A DNA stretch of 64,000 nt, taken from contig JACTVC010000007.1 of the NCBI GenBank assembly GCA_018417955.1, positions 1,240,001 through 1,304,000 on the forward strand. Direction: 5' to 3'. Below are positions 1 to 10,487 of the stretch, piece by piece. The first letter of the stretch is position 1, and the number at the start of each line of letters is the position of its first letter. The notes beneath the pieces are model-generated. The model saw only the letters and a list, made by a program, of their open reading frames with translations, was not told where the DNA came from and made no database searches. The position numbers and the translations under genes were made by a program. This DNA comes from Laccaria trichodermophora. Lineage: Eukaryota > Basidiomycota > Agaricomycetes > Agaricales > Hydnangiaceae.

Positions 1-1127
1 TGGACAACAACAACAACACCACCATGATCCACAAGCACCCACCACCATCCACCACGATGACCACACAAATGCCGCAACGCCATGTCACAACAACGACAAC
101 GCAGCGAACCCACCACCATCCACGAGCGCCCACAACGACCACGCACACCGCAACGCCAATGACGATGATGGTTCATCACCCGCATCTCACGACCCATGTA
201 ACAACCACCCACTGCCCACGAAAACACCACGAACACCCACGAAAACACCATGGCACCCACGAAAACACCACGGCACCCACGAAAACACCACAGCACCCAC
301 GAAACAACGCCCAGTGCCCACGAAACAACGCCTAATGCCCACAATGCAACACCCAGCGGACACGACGCCAATGAGGACGATAACACACGAGGACGTGTCG
401 AGGATGCACGCCAACGAGACCACTCCCTCCCCCTCCCCTGCTGCTCACAACTCCTTCCCTCTCCCTACTGCTCACCCACTACCCACCATCCCCTTCCCCC
501 TCCCTTACTCCCCCTCCTTTCCTGCTCATCACTCCCTCCCTCTCCCTACCCCCTTCATTCCCAACCCCCTCCCTTCATTCCCTACCCCCTTCATTCCCTA
601 CCCCCTGTCTTCATTCCCTACCCCCTGCCTTCATTCCCTCATTCCCTACCTCCCCTCTCCCTCACTGCCCTCCCTTCAGTTCTTCCCCCCCCCTCTAGTT
701 CTTCATTCCCCCCACTCCCCAGCACCCCTACCTCTCCACTCCTTCCCCCTCACTCCCTCCACTTTTCCCCTCTCCCTCCACTCCTCCCCCTCCCTCTATC
801 TAGATTCAATGTAGATAACTTCCATCATATATTTTTAATATTTGAGTTTAAATGAATCTTCCCTCTTTAAGTATAAATGTCCTAAGGAATCCTAAGATTA
901 AGTTGTCAGCAGAAGGCCTGAGTTAGATCTGAAAACTGATCAGCTTAAAAAGTACTGAGAGAAGTATGCAGAAGTGTGTATTGGTGTAAATGTATGTTGT
1001 ATCTGTGATTTTACTTCTATTTCAGTCCCATTCCTGTGGATTCTGGTCCCATTCCTGCGGATTCCTGTGGATTCCTGCAGATTCCTGTGGATTCCTGCAG
1101 GAATGGGAGGGGCACTATAAAGTACTG
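1..1127 (+). mobile_element. Right part of a palindrome-armed element (copy A)
   Basis: The element enters from the left window edge. In order it shows a CAC/ACG-rich low-complexity block (1-420), a long pyrimidine tract of CCCTCC-like units (420-800), an AT-rich spacer, a short array of alternating GGATTCC/CCTGCAGG palindromes (about 1,030-1,100) and a terminus at 1,111-1,127 reading GGCACTATAAAGTACTG. The same order and terminus occur in the complete copies at 10,103-12,063 and 18,726-20,688. The left end is outside the window. The proline-rich reading frames over the pyrimidine tract are low-complexity artefacts. Confidence 0.6.
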
Positions 1128-1304
1128 CCCAAAACCCAGGTCAGCTTCCCAAAATGTATCATCAGCCAAGACCTCGGTGTCTGATGGTGCTTCATTGGAG
1201 AGAGCCTGCCTTTGTACCGAGCCTGGCTGGTATCTGCAGTGATCGTAGCATCCAAGCCCAAATCTGATCCCAAGTCTCTATCCTCTTCCAAGATTGGGTT
1301 GGCC

Positions 1305-1899
1305 CTACTGTTTCACTCTGGGCTCAGTCTGAGTATCCTGCTTTGGCATCTCTTGACCATCATCGAAGTCTGAGTCACTATCCTCATCAGAGCCATCTTC
1401 ATGATTTTGGTCATGCAGTTTACTTGGTTTCTTGGTCGGTTTCTCCATGTCCAAGTCTTCACCATCGTCATCAGAGCCATCTTGATCAGAAAACTGTTTG
1501 GTTTGTTTCTTGGCTGGCTTGTCCACATCCAAATCCTCCCAACTCTCATGTTCCATATCATTGTCATTGAAGTGCCGATCTTCCACCCCTTCCTTTCTCT
1601 TTCACCTGGCTTCCTCCTCTGACAGTGACTCGGTTGCTGCCTGGCCTTTCCTTTGACCCTTGCTTCTCCCTGGTTTCTTGCCCTTCCCAACACTATGAAC
1701 ATGAGGTTTAGGAACGTGAACTTTGATTTTCCTTCGTGGAGGTGCTTCCAGCAGCACTTTCCCCTCAAGAAAGGATTTAAATCGAAAGGCGACTTTGTAT
1801 TGTTCTTGACGTTCATACCAAAACTGGAGAGCTTCAGTGACCATCTCCATCGGGAATTTGGACAGATCAAGAAACTTGTAAAAGTTGTCACCTTCTCCC
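1305..1899 (-). pseudogene. Broken gene with acidic/lysine-rich C-terminus, unknown family
   Basis: Read on the minus strand, a good coding stretch (about 1,899-1,605) carries GEGDNFYKFLDLSKFP and FWYERQEQYKVAFRFKSFLE, then a basic segment (RRKIKVHVPKPH). It then meets a stop near 1,603. The adjoining frame continues as an acidic tail, residues such as SDDDGEDLDMEKPTKKPSK, to a stop at 1,305. This looks like one gene with a frameshift. Its upstream side is cut exactly where the palindrome-armed element at 1,899-3,315 begins. I do not recognise the domain. The exon-like remnant at 3,655-3,870 on the same strand may be its upstream part. Confidence 0.5.
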
Positions 1900-2092
1900 T
1901 GTACTTTTTGATGCCCTACATATTCCTGCAGGAATGCGTCCATTCCACTGGATTCCACTGGAATCCACGGGAATGGACTGGAATCCACAGGAATGGACAG
2001 GAATCCTCTGGAATGGGCCTGGATTCCACCAGATTCTGACAGAAGCAACATGTATAAGTGCTTGTAAATACAAATGTGTGTATATAAACTGA

Positions 2093-2405
2093 CTTTTGTA
2101 GTCTATCAGTGTTATTATCCATTTTAGGGTATGCACCTTCCTTTTTGGGTCAAATTTCCCACAATACAATAGTTGTAGCCCTTTCTCTCAGCTTTGTAAA
2201 TGTGTTGAAATCATATTGTTTGGTGTTGTTTTCATGGAGAAAAATACAAAAAACAAAAAAAACGCAACACTTTTGAAAATCTTTTACCTTATATCTCCAC
2301 AATGGGAGCACTTCAGAACACAATTTAACCCGATTTGGGAAGCTACAGTGCAGGGCTACAACTTTTGTTTTGACCATTTTTGGTAATTGGTCATGTGACC
2401 ATCAT
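2093..2405 (-). repeat. Dispersed repeat R, uninterrupted copy
   Basis: A copy of a dispersed repeat also present at 38,765-38,965 and, split in two, at 53,185-53,423 plus 58,130-58,240. Shared landmarks on the minus strand are GGTCACATGACCAATTACC, TAGCCCTGCA, GTGTTTTTCTCCATGAAAAC and GGCTACAACTATTG. This copy is continuous across the position (about 2,190) where the 53-58 kb copies are interrupted by a Tc1/mariner-like element, so it serves as an empty-site reference. Confidence 0.75.
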
Positions 2406-2639
2406 CCTGTCATCCCATTGAATGAACCCTGACAAGCAGAATCCTCGTTATCTTGAATTTCTTGACTTTTTGGTCATATAAGATCATATTTCTATTTGTG
2501 GGTATATATAAATGACCCTGACATGGACCCTGAAGGTAGTGCCTTATATTGTATACACTATACCAACTCTATCTTTTTGTGAATTTCTGCTATTCTTTTA
2601 CTAGAAATACTTAAATTTCCTTTTTTGGATATGTACCCT

Positions 2640-3030
2640 GAGCCTGACAACAGCTATTTGGAAATGTGCACAGACCATGTAAACAGTACCCCAACATTGT
2701 CAACAATGGTTAACATCATCCCTCTCCTGTGTTTCTGGTTATATTTGCACTAATTACCATATTTGGAATGTGCACAGACCATGTAAACATAACTCCAACA
2801 TTGTCAATAACAGTTAAAACCATGTGTATACATTTTCCCCTTCTTTTCTGATCTTCTGGCTATATTTGCATTAATTACCATATTTGGAAATGTGCACAGA
2901 CCATGTGAACACTACTCCAACATTGTCAACAAGAGTCTACATCATATTTATTCTTTTTTCCTGACTTTCTGGCTATATTTGCATTAATTACCATATTTGG
3001 AAATGCGCACAGACCATGTAAACAGTACCC
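2640..3030 (+). repeat. Tandem repeat, about 110-120 bp unit, four copies
   Basis: The motif TTTGGAAATGTGCACAGACC, followed by ATGTAAACAGTACCCCAACATTG-like sequence and CTGGCTATATTTGCATTAAT-like sequence, recurs from about 2,653, 2,764, 2,884 and 2,997. A single further copy of the motif lies at about 45,995-46,045. Confidence 0.7.
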
Positions 3031-3479
3031 AAACATCATTACCACCATCCTATTTTTTTTCTGGTTTTATTGCTAATTTTTATCTGAAAATATAGAACTT
3101 GCCATATTTGGCAATTTTTAGTGTTCATTCCGGTCACTGCATTCCAGTGCCATTCCGTTCCGGTGCATTCCGGGGACTGTTCTGGTGAAAATCCCGGAAT
3201 AACAATATTCTGTGGCTGGAGTGAAATTTTGGCTGGTAAATTCCACTGGAATGGCACCGGAATCCACTGGAATGACCAGAATCTGGCAGGAATATGTAGG
3301 GCATCACTAAGACCTCAAATTTACCTATCATAAGGAATTCTTAGCATTAAATCACTTCAAAAGTTCTCAGAATAAGGCCTCAGTGACATGACCTTGGGCT
3401 AAAGCTGGAATTTTTCATCCAGTTTAGCACATGTAGTCCTCAGGATTCCTAGGGACTTGACAGAATTTTTACTCCAACT

Positions 3480-3579
3480 CAAGATTACCAAAATTATAGT
3501 GCAGTCCTGCAGGAATCCTCAGGAATCCCCAGGAATCCTCTCAGTCCTGCAGGATTCTGTGGGGGACTGAGAAGTACTG
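3480..3579 (+). mobile_element. Right terminus of a palindrome-armed element
   Basis: A short GGAATCC/CCTGCAGG array (about 3,505-3,560) ends in GAGAAGTACTG at 3,579, the family's right-end signature. The segment 3,340-3,400 just upstream resembles 18,005-18,055 (TCACATGAC...GGCTAAAG), which also precedes an array. No left end or target duplication was found. Confidence 0.4.
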
Positions 3580-3654
3580 TGGATTTCCCTCAAAATCACA
3601 GGGAACACCTATTCGGAGTGAGGAGCATCTCAACGAAAGAGGATATCATCACTT

Positions 3655-3870
3655 ACCAGTAAGATGTGGGTGAAAAATCTTCAATGGTTTCGGTGGGGGA
3701 GCTTGTTGGGGCTCAGGTGAGGTAGGTCAAGACAAGGGTGATTGTGCACTCTCAACACCTGGTGAGATGTGCCCAATGCCATCAAATTCTTGAGAATCTT
3801 CGCTGGCAAAAGGGACATTGGTGTTGACCTGATTGGAGTTTTGGTGTACAGTACAGAGGTGGTAAGTGAG
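3655..3870 (-). pseudogene. Exon remnant with proline-rich end and splice donor
   Basis: On the minus strand a frame reads NTNVPFASEDSQEFDGIGHI and then, after one stop, SPEPQQAPPPKPLKIF, ending at a good splice donor (GTAAGTGATG, about 3,653). It resembles a decayed exon. A relation to the minus-strand gene remnant at 1,305-1,899 is inferred from strand and position only. Confidence 0.3.
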
Positions 3871-4106
3871 GCCCTGCTAGCGTTTGAACTGCTATGGGCA
3901 ACCAGGGTGGGAGCAGTGAATGTGAAGCATGGTTGATGACTAGGACTAGGGAGGAAGGAAGAAAAGACTTGAAGTTAGCAAAGCCAGCCCATCATCCAGT
4001 TAGTGGAAATTCTTTTTACCTGGTGATCGTGTGGTTGGCGGGTAGTGGAAGACCCAATTATTTTCTAATCTCCCTCTCCTCTGTAATCTCCTCCATCACA
4101 TTCAAC

Positions 4107-4982
4107 ATGTTCAATATGTCGGCAAGTCATCCTAAGCATGCAAATGCTAATCAGCATCCTGCCCAGATTCTTCTCAATAGCATGACAAAACGACGCACCT
4201 CTGCCCAAGTCAAGCCTGACAATGAGGCAGCAGCTGCTGTTGTTGCAACTACCGCCTCAATCGCAGCAGAGAAGGAAGCTGCGATGAAGGCACGGATTGC
4301 CCAACTTGAGGACGGCATCCATGCTGCAGACTGAGCAAGTGCCTTCAAGCCATGTGTCCCGACCTTCATAAGTCGTCAACGTCTACCAACTGTGTATGTA
4401 AATACCAAGAAGCTGTGCTTACCCAATACTAACTTCTGTTTATATTTGCCAGGTAATGACAGCACCAGTTGGGGCCATGGCACCTTCACTAGTGAACGAC
4501 TCAGCAGCAATTCCAGTCATCTGCCAGAAAGGACTCACCTACCGTGTTACACATCCACCTTCAAGTGCCTCAATGAGATCAGAAGAACCAACAGAGGGGG
4601 ATGCAGCTGAAGTGGCCATTTATGTTGATGCCGACAGAAGCCCCTCAGATGGCATGTCAATTGGCATCCCCCCCAAGTCAATGGTCGACAGCAAGAGTGA
4701 CAGTTTGGGTGTTGGTGAATGGGAAGACCCTGGCAAAGAAGACGACAACTTTGTGATGGAACACAACCAAACTGATGATGAAGAAGCTGTGCCACCTTCT
4801 GTAAAAGGCAAACAGGTTGCAAAGGGGAAAAAAGACAAGGTAACATCCCAGTTTGTTTGAAACCCACTCTGACACACATCTTAATTTATTTAGGCACCAC
4901 CTCAAGGAACCTTTCGACGAGATGATCAAGCACTGTGCCAAAAACCAGCCATCACTGGTGCCATCGTATCTTCGAACAAATG
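4107..4982 (+). pseudogene. Three-exon gene relic with coiled-coil N-terminus, one nonsense codon
   Basis: Exon 1 (4,107-4,392) encodes a lysine/alanine-rich helical N-terminus with KRRTSAQVKPDNEAAAA and EKEAAMKARIAQLEDGI. An in-frame TGA lies at 4,332-4,334, where CGA would fit, a typical CpG-to-TpG change. The intron at 4,393-4,453 has a GTGTATGT donor and a perfect TACTAAC branch site. Exon 2 (4,454-4,840) is acidic with GVGEWEDPGKEDDNFVMEH. A second intron ends at 4,893, and exon 3 begins APPQGTFRRDDQALCQKPA and stops at 4,982. From memory, similar coiled-coil starts are common in multicopy basidiomycete genes of unknown function. I cannot assign a role. Confidence 0.5.
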
Positions 4983-5024
4983 AAAAGATGTTGCGACAGT
5001 TGACACTGCTCCAAGGCAAGTAAC

Positions 5025-5110
5025 CACTGACTGGTGGCTACCACTTTTATGATTAATCTATGACAACTGTCCAAGAGCCGATGTGTATACTGCCACAGGT
5101 TTTATGAAAG
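5025..5110 (+). repeat. Dispersed repeat S upstream of a tandem array
   Basis: GGTGGCTACCACTTTTATGAT and the following bases match 38,270-38,340 (GGTAGCTACCACTTTTATGAT). In both places a degenerate ATTTCATT-type tandem array follows within 150 bp (5,190-5,540 and 38,375-38,745), so both loci appear to carry the same longer element. Confidence 0.55.
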
Positions 5111-5189
5111 GCATCTCATTAGGATTGCCCATCTATTTCATTCAATTTATCACTGGAATCTCTCATAAGATATAGGCAAGGATAATGAG

Positions 5190-5540
5190 ATATCATGAGG
5201 ATATTTCATTAAGCTCTTTCACTTTTTCATTACCATTTGATAGAATTTTCATTAGGATATTTCATTAGGCTCCTTTGCTTTTTCATTACCATTTCATAGA
5301 ATTTTCATTAGGATATTTCATTAGGCTTCTTCACTTTTTCATTACCATTTCATAGAATTTTCATTAGAATATTTCATTAGGCTCCTTCGCTTTTTCATTA
5401 CCATTTCATAGAATTTTCATTAGGCTCCTTGACCCTTTCATTACCACTTCTTACAGTTCTCAGTAGGATATTTCATTACACTCCTTGGCGCTTTCATTAG
5501 ATTTTCTTAGAATTTTCATTGGGATATTTCATTCAGCTCA
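5190..5540 (+). repeat. Tandem repeat, about 57-60 bp unit
   Basis: Successive copies of TTTCATTAGGCTCCTTTGC...TTTTTCATTACCATTTCATAGAATTTTCATTAGGATA are visible from about 5,215, 5,270, 5,330, 5,385 and 5,430, decaying at the right edge. Confidence 0.75.
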
Positions 5541-5574
5541 CCATACCATACCATGTTATTTGATGTTTGAGGTG

Positions 5575-5640
5575 CTGTTCTCAGGATCCAGTGTGAATTT
5601 CTAAATATGGAAGGTGTGGCTATGCTAAATGAAAAAGAGG
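5575..5640 (+). repeat. Short dispersed repeat also at 52,810
   Basis: CTCAGGATCCAGTGTGAATT and AATATGGAAGGTGTGGCTAT match 52,815-52,880 with few differences. No coding content is seen. Confidence 0.6.
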
Positions 5641-5749
5641 TTGATGGGATAGAAGCTTAAAATATCACACAAACCATAATCTATGCAGGGGAAGGCAGAA
5701 AACCCTTATTTCAAAGTTTGTTTACATATACTTACCAATAGCTTTAACC

Positions 5750-6080
5750 CAAGTAGGGCTACAAACATTGTAGTGTCCACTTTTTTCATTAGAAAAGACA
5801 AGTATACTTAGAAAACTTTGTAGTGTATGCTTTGATGTGTGCACTATTTCCTGATTGGGCCATTTCCTAATTGGTAAAAGTGTTACACTTTTTTCTGGCA
5901 CACCTAATGTCAGGCACAGTGCACATTTAGGTTGGGAACTGTTTCCCATGCTTTTTGGGCCAGAAGAGTTAGTGGCTAGCTTAGTATTGTCATTGTTAAT
6001 GATGATGTGTGCACTATTTCCTAATTGGGCCATTTCCTAACCAGGAAAAGTGGTACACTTTTTTTTGCCACACCTGATGT
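5750..6080 (+). repeat. MITE-like dispersed repeat M
   Basis: Landmarks are GTGTGCACTATTTCCTAATT, GGCACAGTGCACATTTAGG, GGGAACTGTTTCCCATGC and AGAGTTAGTGGCTAGC. The leading block occurs twice here (about 5,835 and 6,005). Other copies are a fragment at 6,375-6,440, an inverted copy at 44,935-45,080 and a diverged copy at 45,505-45,625. TAGTGTCC...TTTTTCATTA units at its left edge are expanded into a tandem array at 45,640-45,850. No transposase is present. Confidence 0.6.
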
Positions 6081-6124
6081 CCAGTACGTTACTGTGCCCT
6101 ACCCTGTGCCCTACCTATTACAAT

Positions 6125-6372
6125 GAAATGGGGAAGGGGGGAGTGACAAGGACATGGGGAGGGACAGACAGGAAAAGGAAGGGAGGGACAGGGAAGGGGG
6201 GAGGGACAATGCACTTGTCATCGTCGTGTCATGTTGTGGTGGCTGTTAGCGAGATGGGATATGATGAAGGAGAGTCAGGGCACTCACCTTAAATTTCATT
6301 CCTCTGGAATCCACTGGAATCTGCAGGAATGACTGGAATCCTGCAGAAATTAGAGGGGCACTGATAAGACCT
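6125..6372 (-). mobile_element. Left end of a palindrome-armed element, minus orientation
   Basis: A purine tract (GGGGAGGGACAG units, 6,125-6,215, the complement of the family's pyrimidine tract) is followed by a GGAATCC/CCTGCAGG array (6,295-6,350) and GGGGCACTGATAAGACCT ending at 6,372. This is the inverse of the family's left terminus AGGTCTTA...GTGCCCC, as also seen at 39,708 and, in plus orientation, at 50,806. Confidence 0.5.
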
Positions 6373-6439
6373 CCCTGATGTCAGGCACAGTGCACATTTA
6401 GGTTGGGAACTGTTTCCCATGCTCTTTGGGCCACATTCA

Positions 6440-7480
6440 ACACAATATGAATGATTAGGTAAGAAGTATGTCTTTTGCTTTATGGATGGTTGAGGATTTT
6501 CAGCCTCATTTGCATCAACCTCATCATCATGTGGCTGTTGAATAGCAGCATCATTCACCAGGACATTGAAGAACACATCGAATACCATTAATAGTGGCTT
6601 TACTGTGCTCTTCAACACTTTTCTTCCAGTCAGCCACATGTTCATTACAAGCTTGTGTTCTTTGTATTTTATCATTAGAACAGCCAACCATGCAACATTT
6701 ATTTGCAAGTAAAGCTTCATGTGTTGCACAAAGTGTGCCACCACGAGCATTAAGAAGGTCATTAGTGCAATTGTCAAAAGCACAAATCTAAGCAGGGGAT
6801 CAATATAATTAAAATCAAATCAATTAGGTAGACAAACCTGTGGACCCATAACAACACCATTCAAAGTCAACATATTAACATCAAGTGTATTTGGAATGCA
6901 CTCTGTATCCTGCATTGTTCGTTTGAATGGCTTAGTACAATCAGAGCAAGTATGTTCTCTTTCACCTGGTATTTCACCATTCTTACCAAGAACAGCAAAG
7001 GCATGTTGAGTCAGGTCATCAATAGCAATATTAGGTTGAGTTTCAAATGTAGTATTTGAAGTTGAAGCCACATCTCTAATAGAATGCTGTACAAAAGCTT
7101 GCCAAATTTGTTTTCAACTGATTTTGAATATGTTGTGAGGCTCAATAGTTCCAAAGCTATTGTTCCAATATTGTGTATAGGTGTTTGCAGATGCATGAAA
7201 TGAGTACATGCCATTCAATAGAGCATTTGAAAAGATAGTGTCAACCCAAATATTGCTTCCAATTTGGAGGTATTTGGCAGAGTTCAGGAATGTTTCTGTC
7301 TGATTGCCTTCATTATGATGTATTTGATGGTCAGCATAATACATTGAGTGACATGTTTTACACTCTCCAGTCAATACACCAACATTCTTGTAAATTGATG
7401 GCTTGAAGACCTAGGAACATTGCCAACTACTTCCTTGGCATTTAATTTCTGCTGAATGTGGCAACTTGCCTCTCAATCTC
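6440..7480 (-). pseudogene. KDZ transposase relic, CxC5-CxC6 N-terminal part
   Basis: Minus strand. From 7,375 a cysteine-rich segment (TGECKTCHSMYYADH) leads to NSAKYLQIGSNIWVDTIFSN and MYSFHASANTYTQYWN. After a frame break comes IWQAFVQHSIRDVA and LTQHAFAVLGKNGEIPGE with a CSDC pair. An intron (about 6,789-6,838) separates a second exon with the CxC6-type cluster CTNDLLNARGGTLC, NKCCMVGC, ACNEHVADWKK. The same order and an equivalent intron occur in the longer relic at 42,300-43,842. The RNase H-like core is missing, cut away near 6,440 beside repeat M. CxC5 and CxC6 clusters are known companions of KDZ transposases of basidiomycetes. Confidence 0.75.
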
Positions 7481-7749
7481 AGTCAGCTGCTTTATAAATT
7501 TCTTGCAGCTTGTGCACTTGTACCCTGATTTTGGGTTTTGATGCTCAACCTCTGACTGCACCACGCCAGGCCTGAGTGAGACATGTGGTTCAAGATAACA
7601 ATGGTCAGCTTACTGGCTCAGTCAAATAAGAATCTACCATTCCATATCTCCAAATAGTTTCAATGTAGTCCCCAAGTGCATGTGCTTTGTATGTGTTCAG
7701 ATTGAAAGTTTTCCTGCACCTCCCAACAGGTATTTTTGCCTATGTTGCT

Positions 7750-8780
7750 TCTCAGCTGGCCATATTGCCATCCACGCTATTATTTAAGGTGTTTGGTGGG
7801 ATTGCACTGGTGTAACCAGGCTGAGATTTGCAGCCATTGGCTTGAAGAACACCTGGCATTGGATGTTGTTGTGTGGTTGCAGCATTTGTATTGGTGGCAA
7901 TGCTGGTTGCCATGCCAGCCCCAAATTGGAGGCTTTGTGAATTTGGTGGGGTCAGTGGAGAAACAGAAAGGTAAGTGAGCAATGTAAATGAACCATAATC
8001 CATAATCTAATGCTGAATCTGGGTTGCCATTATCAGCATTGGATTTGCCAATGTGTTCAGGTTTTTCTTTGGTAACTCACTGAATAATGTCCATCTCCAG
8101 CATAAGTTTTTCAACATGTTCCTTGGGATCCAAGATGCCATGTTCAACAGGTGGCCAGCACCTCTGCAATTCCTGCACATACTTCAATGCCAGCTCTAAA
8201 TCACCTTCCTGGTCCCTGCGAGGACTCTGCACAGAGGGTGGTGGAAAGATTGTAGGTGTAGGCATTGATATGAAAATTGCAATGTGATCCTCAAAGCCCA
8301 AAGCTTTCTTCAAAGCCATAAAAAGTTGATGGAAAACCTCTTAGGTACCATCATTAATGCCCTCCATGGACACACCAACCCTATGTCACTGGTATAAAAG
8401 AATAGCCAAAAGATGAGAATGGTGTATGGGCACATTGGGTGAATACATACTGTGATCCCAAGGCAATTCAAGGATCTGGTGAAGGGATTCAGATAATGTT
8501 GGTGGCCAGAACATTGCAATGCACCACAGTATGGTTGGCAATTCCCATGGGGCTGAGGCCTAGTACTTTGGTACAAGTTCTGTGAGGGGCAAAGTTGCAC
8601 CCAGAGTTGGCCCAGATGGTTTGCATATAGAAGCATTCCCTGCCACCAACACTCCTGTGTAAGCTAAACTGCCAGCATCAACTGTACTGCAACAGTGAGG
8701 CAGGAACAGCCAGCCCCCTGAGGTTTGCAGAAACCACACCTGCACAGCCACCTAGCCGGAACTAAGGCAGCTTACACAAT
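7750..8780 (-). pseudogene. Decayed protein-coding stretch of unknown family
   Basis: Minus-strand frames chain with stops and shifts. They read WFLQTSGGWLFLPHCCSTV, TLSESLHQILELPWDHSMYS, then GFEDHIAIFISMPTPTIFPP with DLELALKYVQELQRCW and DPKEHVEKLMLEMD, and then a low-complexity QQHPMPGVLQANGC segment. The amino-acid composition looks protein-like and the breaks are typical of old decay. I do not recognise the family. It lies just upstream of a KDZ relic on the same strand, but no link is demonstrable. Confidence 0.35.
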
Positions 8781-9540
8781 GGTGTGGGGCAATCTCTGCC
8801 TGAAACAACAGGTTTGTGGAGGAAGTTTGCTGACAGAATGAAATGTTCTGGGTTGGCAAGTTCTAGTACTAGTAGTAGCCATAATACTACTGCAAGGCAA
8901 AAATTGTGGCCAGATTACAAAAGCAAGACATATTATGAAAGTGAGACTCATGTTGCTTTCATAATCTGGTCACCTGCCAGTGGCAGCCTTCAGTGCTGCA
9001 AGCTTTCTCAGGCTTGCATGCCAACTTGAACTTGAAGATGATGATACTATATAGATAATTCCCATGTCATCTATTCATGATCATGACCAGAGAAGCAAAA
9101 TGAAATATATTAATGAATCTATCACAGTCTATTTATAGTTGAAGGCCTAAGGGCAACCATCCTAGTCCTCATTCCTTACAATTCCTATAATGGAATCTGT
9201 GTGTTACCCCCATTGAGGTCCTAGAGGAATAAAAATGGAGGTCAGTGTCTTCCAATGCTGTTTCTCTTCTTACACCAGTGCATGGAAGAGATTGGACAGT
9301 ATCCCATGATTCAGGTGGTCTACCAGAACTATGTTTGCACTTCCATTTGACCTTTGTATGTCTGCCAGGGTGGTGGTGAGCTAAGTAGTAAATGCAGAGC
9401 TGTAGACACCTCCCAGAAATGGAATAGTAGCACTAAGTAAATGCCATAATGTCTCCTTGAAACATAATAGAGGCTGATTCAGCATGGTCACAGTGCATAT
9501 ACTACACTGCCAAAAGTTCAAAATGAAAGACTGACAAACT
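8781..9540. other. No gene recognised
   Basis: Mixed-composition sequence with scattered stops on both strands. I see no repeat unit, array or terminus signature that I can place. Confidence 0.5.
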
Positions 9541-9544
9541 TCAT

Positions 9545-10075
9545 TTATGCATTGATTATTGTGGCCTTAACTCCATATCCAAGAAATATTGTTACCCCAT
9601 TTCCAACATCAACAACCTCCTCAACCAAATTCATAACTGCAATGTATTTTCTGTCATCAATAAACTCTCTCAACTTCACCTGCTTCTCGGACCATACTCC
9701 AAACCATCTAAATTCCACACTTGCACTGAACCCAAGCCTTTCCAACTTGCCAACACACCCATCAAAACAGTTTCTGATATTTCTGATGTATTACTCAACT
9801 GCCACAAGACTGGCCATTGCTATGACTACTTAGTCTGCTGGAAGGATCTCTCCATGGATGACAATTTGTGGGTTCCTCTTCAGAAACTTCCCACATCATT
9901 CAATAAACTTCTTGAATGTTTCCACTGCCACAACCCTTGAGCCCCTCACCCCCATGCCCTCGTTCTCTTGCACTTTCACCTTCAACATCCCATCAAACTC
10001 CAATTCTTTGTCAACCCCCATTTCCAATCCTGATGCTTCCACCCACAAATGTCCCAAGTCTCCTGCCATGACTCA
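9545..10075 (-). pseudogene. Single-block coding relic, unknown function
   Basis: Minus strand, nearly continuous over about 175 codons with three stops. It reads LGHLWVEASGLEMGVDKELE, VETFKKFIE, GKFLKRNPQIVIHGEILPAD, then CFDGCVGKLERLGFSA, KQVKLREFIDDRKYIAVMN and LVEEVVDVGNGVTIF, stopping at 9,545. The regular hydrophobic/charged pattern supports a true protein. No known motif is visible. It ends 28 bp before the palindrome-armed element at 10,103. Confidence 0.45.
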
Positions 10076-10416
10076 TTCTAATTTACATTCTATCTATGTT
10101 CAAGGTCTTTACCTTCCCTGGGTTATTCGATATGGAATCCATGGAATCAATGTTGGCTGAGGACCCACCCATTTCCTTATTCCATAGACCTCATGGATTC
10201 CATATGGAATGACCATGGAATGGCCATGGAATGATTAATTCCATATGGACTCCAACACCACTCCATATGGATTCCATTGGATTCCACATGGAATGCAGGC
10301 ATATCCACCTTGGATTCCATGGAGCAGTCCACATGGATTCCATGGATGACCATTATACCATTAGAATACAGTATTTATAGTGTCCTTACTATATTTAGGT
10401 AAAAATAGAAATTTTA

Positions 10417-10487
10417 CATCTACAGGAATTGAACTCTCAACCTTGTCAATATTAGCAGTGCTCAAACCAACTGAGCCACAAAGGCAT
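10417..10487 (-). ncRNA. tRNA-like sequence (tRNA-Ile AAU-like) inside element B
   Basis: On the minus strand GTGGCTCAGTTGGTTTGAGC forms a good D-arm and A-box (GCTC/GAGC stem). An anticodon-like CTAATAT follows, then a B-box-like GAGAGTTCAATTCC. Acceptor and anticodon stems pair poorly, so it is a tRNA pseudogene or tRNA-derived head rather than a functional tRNA. It lies 315 bp from the element's left end. A second tRNA-like sequence lies about 304 bp from the left end of the element at 18,726. Confidence 0.6.

Larger units (their letters stand above)
1899..3315 (-). mobile_element. Palindrome-armed element G with terminal inverted repeats
   Basis: The left end in the window (CTGTACTTTTTGATGCCC, 1,899-1,916, then TACATATTCCTGC) is the inverse of the right end (about 3,284-3,315), sharing TGATGCCCTACATATTCCTGC apart from small differences. 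The outer bases fit the family termini (AGGTCTTA at one end, GTAC at the other), so the element lies in minus orientation. GGAATCC/TGGATTCC arrays sit just inside both ends (1,925-2,040 and 3,125-3,280). The interior is not the CAC and pyrimidine cargo of other copies. It holds dispersed repeat R and a tandem repeat. No matching target duplication is visible, so it could be two nested ends. Confidence 0.5.

Noticed and set aside
250..855. 201-residue proline/serine-rich open frame
   Set aside because: It is a pyrimidine tract read in frame; the same tract without coding role recurs in all palindrome-armed elements.
4547..5019. Minus-strand Cys/Leu-rich frames
   Set aside because: Complement of the exons of the plus-strand relic at 4,107-4,982, which has proper splice sites.
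10417..10487. Functional tRNA-Ile gene
   Set aside because: Acceptor and anticodon stems do not pair well; it lies inside a transposable element.
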